Positions 16,301 to 22,672 of a DNA stretch of 55,587 nt are shown here, piece after piece. Source of the stretch: a virus; IMG/VR virus record IMGVR_UViG_3300035698_007215, positions 1-55,587 of that record; one strand, 5' to 3'. Each line of letters begins with the position of its first letter. Positions within the stretch are counted from its first letter, which is position 1. The position numbers and the translations under genes were made by a program. The notes under the pieces were generated by a model. It worked only from the letters and a program-made list of their open reading frames with translations, was not told the origin of the DNA and did not search any database.

Positions 16301-16689
16301 TCGTCACTCTCCCAGGCATCGTCATCGTAAGTAGCCAGCTCATCAAATGTAAGCTCTCTACCCACGTTACCCTTTATGGCTCCAATGCTGCTGTCGTCAG
16401 GCCTCAGCGCTTCTTCAGTTACCGGGCCTGCATCAATCCACATTGCGTCCAGTGTACGCTGGTAACGCAGCCGCCCACCCTCGAAAGAGTAAGCGACTGC
16501 GTTTACTACAGACAACATTGCTAACTCAGCATTGCGTACCGTGAAGCGTTCTCCTAAGCAGTTAAACACAACAGCTTGTCTACCGTCACTACCAACCCAG
16601 TAAACTACTCTGTTACCGTGCCCAATAACAGAGTTAGAGCTGTACACCTGCACAGCAGGGTACTCCTCTGATAGCTTCTTATGGTCCAA
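16294..16689 (-). CDS. Unknown protein (131 aa)
   Basis: No ATG start exists. TTG 16689 is chosen because GGAGG lies 5 nt upstream; TTG 16701 is in frame but overlaps the ribosome site itself. It is a soluble protein with beta-like strands (RVVYWVGSDGRQAVVFNCLG) and an acidic end. Not recognised. Confidence 0.62.
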   Translation of the reverse strand: MDHKKLSEEYPAVQVYSSNSVIGHGNRVVYWVGSDGRQAVVFNCLGERFTVRNAELAMLSVVNAVAYSFEGGRLRYQRTLDAMWIDAGPVTEEALRPDDSSIGAIKGNVGRELTFDELATYDDDAWESDEW

Positions 16690-16701
16690 CAATACCTCCA
16701 A

Positions 16702-17226
16702 TCAGAACTTCGTGTCTACCATTGCCAGCCACCTAACAACCGGCTCAACAAACACACGTATGGACTCAAACACGTCCTCTTTGTTAGCAGACCATGAAGA
16801 TTGACCGTCTACCCTGATGCCCCACACTCCCCGCTCGTGACTATACATGAGCTCGTCAGGCACATTGAACGGTACGTTAAGCTGCTTCAACTCAATAAAG
16901 TCCATGACAACCATGTGGAACCGCTTGTACTGTGCTTTATGCATAGGCGGCGACTCAACAGGTACTTCACCGAACGACATTGTCGTAAACGTCAAAGCAA
17001 TCGTATGAGCATACCCATTACGTTTTAAGAACACGGTAAACGCATCATCGGTGTCACCAACAACCTGATACGCTACAGCATCTACATCCTCAATAGACAT
17101 GGCGTCTGCAAACAGCACACCGATATCAAGCATCGGCACACCTGCTGCGTCACCGTCGTAGAAGGTAAACGTTGATGCCCTTCTTCCAGGTATAATAACC
17201 ACTTGTTCAGCAGTGACTTTCGCCAT
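16702..17226 (-). CDS. Unknown protein (174 aa)
   Basis: ATG 17226 follows AAAGGGG and lies 2 nt after the preceding gene. It is a hydrophobic and acidic mixed sequence with beta-like strands (TVFLKRNGYAHTIALTF). No family, signal peptide or metal motif is recognised. Confidence 0.7.
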   Translation of the reverse strand: MAKVTAEQVVIIPGRRASTFTFYDGDAAGVPMLDIGVLFADAMSIEDVDAVAYQVVGDTDDAFTVFLKRNGYAHTIALTFTTMSFGEVPVESPPMHKAQYKRFHMVVMDFIELKQLNVPFNVPDELMYSHERGVWGIRVDGQSSWSANKEDVFESIRVFVEPVVRWLAMVDTKF

Positions 17227-17228
17227 AG

Positions 17229-17990
17229 CTATTTAGCCCCTTTCTTCTTGCTGAAGTTACTGGTGTACTTGAGGAATGCGCTGACCACCTTGTTAACGTC
17301 GTCAGCCTTGTCCCTGAGTTGTACAAGTATCTTCGTTGCCTCGGCAACGTCCTTCTCGTCCATCTTGGGCAGACGTCCGATGGCATCGGTTGCGAACCCA
17401 ACCGACTCCTCAAGCAGGAGTGTCCTGTCAAGCGCTGTTGTAAACACCTTACGTGGCGGCTGCTTCTTGGCCGCAGCAACACGCTGCTGCTTAGTAGCTG
17501 CACGGCGTGTACCTTTGGTGCCGGTCTGCACACGTACGTCGCTGTCATCGAGACCCTTCGTGATGGCCAGCTGAATAAGCTCGGCACGCCTGGCATCGCT
17601 GATCTTTTTGTTACCAACAAGTGCTTTCATCACACGAACACGCATCCCGTTGGCAACAGCCTTCTTGTACTGCTCTTCTGTGAAGGTGGAAGCAAACTTG
17701 ATTGCCAGGTAGTAGAAGCTCGAAGACATGTCAGTTTCGGCAGAAAAACGATCCGTGATGGCCTTCTTTTCCTTGGTACTCATGCTTTTGGTGAGATTGT
17801 TGATGCGCTTGCCGATATCCCAGTAGGTGACAATCTTGATTTCATTTACCTTCTTGTCTTCTTCCTCAGCTACCTCAATCTCTTCCTTGGTAACACGGAT
17901 TGCCTCTTTAATCTCTGTTTCAAGTGCATTGCTGCCCTCTACTACAGTGGTTGCATTACTCTTCGGATCCTTGTCCTTGGCTTTAGCCAT
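17229..17990 (-). CDS. Unknown basic/acidic protein, possibly DNA-binding (253 aa)
   Basis: ATG 17990 has GGAGG upstream. A segment TYWDIGKRI (about residues 54-62) resembles the YWxIG motif of DUF1016/YhcG N-terminal domains, but the match is short and no PD-(D/E)XK nuclease follows. Residues ~150-185 are Lys/Arg/Ala/Gln-rich (KGTRRAATKQQRVAAAKKQ), like a flexible nucleic-acid-binding linker. The C-terminus ends in SKKKGAK. A DNA-binding role is inference only. Confidence 0.65.
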   Translation of the reverse strand: MAKAKDKDPKSNATTVVEGSNALETEIKEAIRVTKEEIEVAEEEDKKVNEIKIVTYWDIGKRINNLTKSMSTKEKKAITDRFSAETDMSSSFYYLAIKFASTFTEEQYKKAVANGMRVRVMKALVGNKKISDARRAELIQLAITKGLDDSDVRVQTGTKGTRRAATKQQRVAAAKKQPPRKVFTTALDRTLLLEESVGFATDAIGRLPKMDEKDVAEATKILVQLRDKADDVNKVVSAFLKYTSNFSKKKGAK

Positions 17991-17993
17991 AAC

Positions 17994-18389
17994 TCAATTT
18001 CCTCCATAAAGGATGTAACTTGCACCCAGTGGTGCTGTTCTTTTCTCGTCGTACTTACACTCACGTGCTACACAGTACGGAAGTGGACCCGTCATTCGGA
18101 AGGGCCATACGACTGCTGCTCCACATATAGGCCCCGTCATAACCGTAATGGACGGGGATACCTCATCATTAAGCGTCCACGGTATGCACAACCCATCAAG
18201 AATACTCTCGATGGCTTCTCTGTGCATGCCTATGGTCTTGCCTGCCTCTGCGCTGATTACCAACGCTGGGGATACTTTGTCAAAGCGCAGTAAAAAGGTG
18301 CCCTCCCAGTAATCCGGGTTACGAAACCAGCTACACTCACCATTGGCGTCAAGTGCAGCTACGTAAATTCTGTCCTCTATTCGCTCAAT
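17994..18389 (-). CDS. Unknown protein, probable ATT start (131 aa)
   Basis: The conventional start would be TTG at 18263 (89 residues), which has no ribosome site and leaves a 113-nt hole. The frame stays open upstream and reads as good protein (IYVAALDANG, then WFRNPDYWEG). The only well-placed signal is GGAGG 9 nt before an ATT at 18389, inside the last codons of the upstream gene. No ATG, GTG or TTG lies between. I therefore propose ATT initiation. The C-terminal part has a Gly/Pro-rich region and three Cys. Function unknown. Confidence 0.55.
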   Translation of the reverse strand: MERIEDRIYVAALDANGECSWFRNPDYWEGTFLLRFDKVSPALVISAEAGKTIGMHREAIESILDGLCIPWTLNDEVSPSITVMTGPICGAAVVWPFRMTGPLPYCVARECKYDEKRTAPLGASYILYGGN

Positions 18390-18790
18390 TGTATAAACCC
18401 TCCCTCCGTATCTCTGCAGGACTTAAACAATCCGGATAAAGTCTTAGCCATGATCCAGCGCTCTTTAACGTTGAGTAACGCCCTGGCTGTAGTTCTCGAC
18501 CCGGTAGTTAACCCTTGAACGTCAAGCTCTAACAGTGCATTACGCTCGTCCAACAGTACCCCTTCTTCCAGAACATTGATTACGCTGTGATCCGCCATTA
18601 TGTCAGCAAGTTTGCTGAGGTTCAGGCTGAGACGCATAGCAGGTGGTAGTAGCGATAGGCCAGCAAACAGTCTGCCGGTCCTTTCTGAAATACCTACCAC
18701 CTCCAGCTCTTTCAAGAATATGCGTATTTCCTCAACCGAAGGATCACCTTCTATGAACAGGTACTCGGGTGTTACGTCTATGCTTGCCAT
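18377..18790 (-). CDS. Unknown protein (137 aa)
   Basis: ATG 18790 lies in the last codons of the upstream gene (13-nt overlap). The protein is Leu-rich and mostly helical (EIRIFLKELEVVG; LSLNLSKLADIMADH). No recognised motif. Confidence 0.68.
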   Translation of the reverse strand: MASIDVTPEYLFIEGDPSVEEIRIFLKELEVVGISERTGRLFAGLSLLPPAMRLSLNLSKLADIMADHSVINVLEEGVLLDERNALLELDVQGLTTGSRTTARALLNVKERWIMAKTLSGLFKSCRDTEGGFIQLSE

Positions 18791-19359
18791 TGTAATGCAA
18801 CCTGTGCTGAAAAATAACCTAACATCTGCAGGAACACAGTCTCTCCTGTACGTTCATCCAGAAGCCTTACATGAATCTGGTCCTTTGGTGCGTCCTTAAA
18901 CGGCCCGTCAGATAAATGTCCGTTGTGCATCACCAGCGCCGGGTGTAAACCTGACTCCTGCGAACACGGGATGACCAACGCTATCTGTTTGTCCTGGAGC
19001 ACCTCCTTCGAGAACTCTGCTTTCAAGCTACGCCACATACGCCACAGCTTATGACTTCGTGGGGTACGTTTGAATATCTCTACGGCACGTGGAACCCACG
19101 TCTGCTCACTCGCTGTCATGATAAACGGGAAGTTAGGATACTCGTCTGCAAACCAGCCGAACGTAAGATAGAAGTCACGATTCTCATCGCTAGACCACTT
19201 ACTCTCCATCACCCTCCGTTGCAATGCGTCTACACCACCTATATCAAGCAGCTTCCTGACTACCTTACGCTCAAACGACAACCGTGCCTGTGACTCTTTC
19301 CTGTCGTGGAACTGCTGGTTAGTCTCAAACATGCGCTCAATACGTGTGTCGTGCTTCAC
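18778..19359 (-). CDS. Unknown protein (193 aa)
   Basis: It starts with GTG at 19359, which overlaps the recombinase stop (GTGA, 19356-19359), so translation is likely coupled to the RecA-like protein. It is rich in Trp and charged residues (SHKLWRMWRSLKAEF). Not recognised. A recombination accessory role is suggested only by coupling. Confidence 0.68.
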   Translation of the reverse strand: MKHDTRIERMFETNQQFHDRKESQARLSFERKVVRKLLDIGGVDALQRRVMESKWSSDENRDFYLTFGWFADEYPNFPFIMTASEQTWVPRAVEIFKRTPRSHKLWRMWRSLKAEFSKEVLQDKQIALVIPCSQESGLHPALVMHNGHLSDGPFKDAPKDQIHVRLLDERTGETVFLQMLGYFSAQVALQWQA

Positions 19360-20699
19360 AGGTCTTCACCGTCATCGAAGCCGTCATCAAGGTTGATCTC
19401 AGGCTCCTCCTCACTGCCGGTATCCTCACCCTGCAGCTCTGGTACCTCTTCGTCCTCAAGAGTCATGCCAGCCTCCTTGAGGTGATCAAGATGAGCCTCA
19501 TGTGCAAACTTCTGCATCTGTACATGATCTTCATCAGACAGCGAATCAAACTCCTTCAGCTCTCGCAGCTGTAGGATCTTAATAGCCTGCCTCATCAGTT
19601 CCTCGTCAGCCAGGACTGTGTCCCCAAGTACAGTGGGGCTTACATCCTTCATCTTCAGCTGCTTGCACGAATACTTCTCGTTGGTATGCTTGACTACGTT
19701 GAGGATGTCACGCATAGGGTGTTTGCCCTGCAACGCAGATAGGAAGTCAGCTGTGTTGCGACCCCAGTCCCACCAGAATACAGTGCTGCCATCCTTGCGA
19801 GGTTGCCAGTACTTACGCACCATCGTGCGCTTACCAGTTGGACCACGGCTGTTCTTGGCGCACTTAATCCATACCTCATTGTAGTTCTTACCTCCATACG
19901 CTTCAGACAGGAACGACTTACCTGGGCTGCACCTGAAAGCTATCGTTGTGGCGTAGTTCTGTGACGAACCACCAGGATTGTACTGCTCCATAATAGAAAT
20001 AGATCCAGTGCCTTGCTTCTGGCGGCTCTTCACATGATTAACGAAGATGGAGATGAACGGCAGCTCTATAATAGACTGCTCATGCACCTTCAGCCATATA
20101 GACCATAACAGTGCCTCGACACGACCACCGTGGCCTCTGTCTGCTGCGCCGTCGTTCTTAGTCAGTACTTGCTTGATGGTTTCCTTAGATGGTACACCAG
20201 CAAGCGGATCAAGCAGCGTCATGATTGGAATCTGCTGCTCACGTGGTACGCCCTCGTTCATCTTGGCACACTTTGCTACGAAGCCCTGTAATGCTGACTG
20301 CGCATCCTCCACGTTAGCTGCCGTCATCATGATAAGATGCCCGGGCAGCCACAGAGTCTCCTCTGTCAGCGTGCCCATTGCGATGTCAACTGCAGCCTTA
20401 TTCTCACAGTCAACGATAGCCCCACCGACGCCATAGTTATAGCCCCAGTTGAACATCTCGATACCAAACGAGCTCTTGTGTGAGCCAGGTGCCCCGTCAA
20501 TTAGTACCGTACAACTATCACGTATCCCAGTGAACCCAAGCATGTCCATGAGTCCAAGACTCGGGAGACGCATACTACGTACGTGACTGAGGTACGGGTC
20601 GTAAACACTGCCGCCAGCCCCTACCTCCTGCTTGTGCGCTGCGGTGGCCGTCTTGAGTATGTTACCAATCCGGCTTATCACCTCTTTCTTCTTCGCCAT
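19356..20699 (-). CDS. RecA/UvsX-like recombinase
   Basis: 447 residues with a RecA-fold ATPase core: Walker A is GAPGSHKSS (69-77), where His replaces the usual Gly before Lys-Ser, and Walker B is IMTLLDPLAG (about 153-162). A FVNHVKSRQKQG segment near 225 resembles the DNA-binding loop region of UvsX/RecA-type proteins. The last ~50 residues are highly acidic, typical of RecA-family tails. It catalyses strand invasion and exchange in recombination-dependent replication. AGGAG precedes ATG 20699. Neighbouring resolvase, UvsW-like helicase and gp46/47-like nuclease genes complete the pathway. Confidence 0.85.
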   Translation of the reverse strand: MAKKKEVISRIGNILKTATAAHKQEVGAGGSVYDPYLSHVRSMRLPSLGLMDMLGFTGIRDSCTVLIDGAPGSHKSSFGIEMFNWGYNYGVGGAIVDCENKAAVDIAMGTLTEETLWLPGHLIMMTAANVEDAQSALQGFVAKCAKMNEGVPREQQIPIMTLLDPLAGVPSKETIKQVLTKNDGAADRGHGGRVEALLWSIWLKVHEQSIIELPFISIFVNHVKSRQKQGTGSISIMEQYNPGGSSQNYATTIAFRCSPGKSFLSEAYGGKNYNEVWIKCAKNSRGPTGKRTMVRKYWQPRKDGSTVFWWDWGRNTADFLSALQGKHPMRDILNVVKHTNEKYSCKQLKMKDVSPTVLGDTVLADEELMRQAIKILQLRELKEFDSLSDEDHVQMQKFAHEAHLDHLKEAGMTLEDEEVPELQGEDTGSEEEPEINLDDGFDDGEDL

Positions 20700-20701
20700 G
20701 T

Positions 20702-21013
20702 CTACTCCTCAAACAGTTGACTCTGCTCGAATGTTACATTGGTTGTTGTCTGCAACTTAATCCTGGACTGCTGCTTGACCTGAACAAAACGCAGCAGCGG
20801 TTCTTCGCTGCCGAATACCGCTGTGTTGTTCTTTACCCACTTCTCACAATCAGCAGCAGAGGTAAGGTCCTGCCCCTCCTCAGCTGGGTCAGTTACATCA
20901 ACCCACTGCATGCGCTTAACAGGGTCCTGATCGCTGTTGAGTAGTTTCTGAATTACGAATGGTGCTTTCTTACGTGTTACTGTTTTCTTGGCTGGCGCTG
21001 TTGCCTTAGCCAT
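20702..21013 (-). CDS. Unknown small protein (103 aa), leader-controlled
   Basis: ATG 21013 has a perfect GGAGG and starts immediately after the structured RNA at 21036-21140 and its U-run, so expression is probably set by that RNA. The N-terminus is Lys/Ala/Thr-rich (AKKTVTRKKAPF) and the remainder is compact. It lies 2 nt before the recombinase start and is likely co-transcribed with it. Not recognised. Confidence 0.7.
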   Translation of the reverse strand: MAKATAPAKKTVTRKKAPFVIQKLLNSDQDPVKRMQWVDVTDPAEEGQDLTSAADCEKWVKNNTAVFGSEEPLLRFVQVKQQSRIKLQTTTNVTFEQSQLFEE

Positions 21014-21035
21014 AATTACCTCCTCAAAAGAAAAA

Positions 21036-21140
21036 CCTGTCGATGGCAGCCTGCTCCACCGTGCTCCACGGTGGTATCACAACCACTTAGGGATTCGGCT
21101 GAGCCGTGCCTTACCTAAGTGCGGGCTTACCACCGACAGG
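21036..21140 (-). ncRNA. Structured RNA / complex terminator-leader between two genes
   Basis: This 105-nt element lies in one of the few non-coding gaps. An outer 7-bp stem (21036-21042 with 21134-21140) encloses a hairpin at 21056-21074 (7 bp, 5-nt loop) and a second at 21084-21121 (8 bp, with an inner CGGC/GCCG hairpin at 21096-21106). On the minus strand the outer stem's 3' arm is followed directly by TTTTTCTTTT and then the ribosome site of the next gene. GGTGGTA at 21070-21076 can alternatively pair with TACCACC at 21128-21134, which excludes the first hairpin. This is the design of a regulated terminator or riboswitch. I could not match it to a known class. Confidence 0.6.
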
Positions 21141-21147
21141 CCGTTAA

Positions 21148-22458
21148 TTAGCCTTGCTGATTACTTGCTGCGTCCAAGCGACTACGAAGGTCGCCTGCAG
21201 TGCTGCTCACCGGAGCAGCTGCAGCTTCGCCGGCTGGTACCACAGGTACCGTTGCGGCTACCTCAACCTGTACTGACGGATCTGGTGTGAAAGGCGCTTC
21301 TTCTCCACCCTCCGCTGGTTCACTACTAGGGCCGTTCATATTGATAGCCGGCCCTGTTGCTTCCTGCTGCTCAGGTTGTGACGGTGTTGATTCCTGAGAA
21401 GTAGTTGGTGACGAGGCCGATGTAGCAGAACCTCCCGGCGCAGAAGCACCACCAGCTCCCATGTCGTGGATAGTGCGGCCAAACTCAAAGGTGGCAGGAA
21501 GAATGTCCTTACCACCAAATACGTAGATCACAGCTTCTTTGCAACTACGACCGAAGCCAGGGATGATAACCTGATTGATCTGCTCTTCGCCTGTCATATA
21601 CCGAATTGCATCATCGAAGGACTCGTTGGCCTTGTGCATCTTATCAGCCGGTATTTCCAGCTTCGGACGATTCGGCCATACACGACATGCATACTTTTCA
21701 ATGACGTTACCACTACCGCCGCCTTTGCTGCCATCTCCGCCACGTCCGTCAAGATTGATGTCAGCCGTAGGTGCGTTGGCTGCTGCAAACTTTGACTCTT
21801 TGTCGAACTCGAAGACCTTGCCGTCTTTGAACCCAATAGGATCACCAACAGAATACTTCTGGTTCCACCCATTGGGATCATTTGGATCGTTGTTAGTCGC
21901 TGGTTCTGGATTTGTTGCGTCCAATATAACCTCGAATGCTTCCTTGGCTGACTTGGACAAGCGCAGAACACAACCCCATATCGGGTTCGCCTTGTAGTCC
22001 TTGCCGCCACACTCCAGCAGCAGACCCTTCAAGAATCCATTGACAGATGGCTGAGACAACGCTGGGAAGTCCTTGGCCCCTGGGCGGTCTGTCAACCACT
22101 TGAAATCAGGGTGCCCGCTTATATCGTTGTAGAACACGTCAGCCGGGCTTCCGGCAGGCCAGTTGTCTTCATCCTCAACACGAGTCATGAATGTAACACG
22201 GCTGTCCTTGCCCCACCCTTCGCATACCGCATCCTGTATAAAGAAGGATGTGCCGAAGTAGCCATCGCTATCACGATGTGGCTCCATTTTGATCTCGCCA
22301 CCGTCAGCTTCGTAGGTGTTACCCCATGGGCGGATGATCGTTGTGCCCTTGCCGTAGCTGGCTCGCCACAGCTTCATCTTTGTTGCTGGTTTGAGGATCA
22401 TCATTCCGGTGAGACCACCACCAGCACGTGAACCTGCTTCATAAGGTTTGATAGCCAT
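21148..22458 (-). CDS. Possible single-stranded DNA-binding protein (gp32-type), function inferred
   Basis: 436 residues. Residues 1-330 look folded. The last ~110 residues are Ala/Pro/Ser/Gln/Glu-rich and disordered. Between them a Gly/Asp stretch (DGRGGDGSKGGGSGN) separates two parts. No OB-fold motif is certain. Placement between the polymerase and recombinase, size and the disordered tail are what one sees for phage SSBs, so this is a positional guess. AGGGAG precedes ATG 22458, and the stop is followed within 8 nt by the structured RNA. Confidence 0.5.
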   Translation of the reverse strand: MAIKPYEAGSRAGGGLTGMMILKPATKMKLWRASYGKGTTIIRPWGNTYEADGGEIKMEPHRDSDGYFGTSFFIQDAVCEGWGKDSRVTFMTRVEDEDNWPAGSPADVFYNDISGHPDFKWLTDRPGAKDFPALSQPSVNGFLKGLLLECGGKDYKANPIWGCVLRLSKSAKEAFEVILDATNPEPATNNDPNDPNGWNQKYSVGDPIGFKDGKVFEFDKESKFAAANAPTADINLDGRGGDGSKGGGSGNVIEKYACRVWPNRPKLEIPADKMHKANESFDDAIRYMTGEEQINQVIIPGFGRSCKEAVIYVFGGKDILPATFEFGRTIHDMGAGGASAPGGSATSASSPTTSQESTPSQPEQQEATGPAINMNGPSSEPAEGGEEAPFTPDPSVQVEVAATVPVVPAGEAAAAPVSSTAGDLRSRLDAASNQQG

Positions 22459-22668
22459 TTACAGCTCTCCCTTTTTCACTGGTTTGTAAACGTTGAGCCC
22501 GACGGTTACTTCGCCGTCGTTGTACTCAACCTTCTTATTGCCTTGTGTACTTCCAAGTATGATGCTCTTCTTGCTGCTAGACTCAGAGCCCTCTTTCGAT
22601 AGATCAACGGTTAGTGTAAGTATGTCTCCGTTAACCTCTGCTGCTACGTTCTTACCAAGTTCACTCAA
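22459..22668 (-). CDS. Unknown small protein with TTG start (69 aa)
   Basis: It starts at TTG 22668, with AAGGAG 7 nt upstream inside the end of the polymerase gene; no ATG is in range. It has beta-like repeats of Thr/Val/Ser (DILTLTVDLS; KSIILGSTQG), suggesting a small beta-sandwich. It may assist the polymerase or the putative SSB. Not recognised. Confidence 0.68.
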   Translation of the reverse strand: MSELGKNVAAEVNGDILTLTVDLSKEGSESSSKKSIILGSTQGNKKVEYNDGEVTVGLNVYKPVKKGEL

Positions 22669-22672
22669 TTTA

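Noticed and set aside
17319-18293. 324-codon plus-strand frame
   Set aside because: Antisense to two coupled minus-strand genes with good ribosome sites; no plus-strand ribosome site; composition is not protein-like.
21036-21140. tRNA gene or hammerhead/twister ribozyme
   Set aside because: No acceptor stem or T-loop consensus, and no CUGAUGA/GAAA. An AAGCCCG string resembles part of twister, but the rest does not match.
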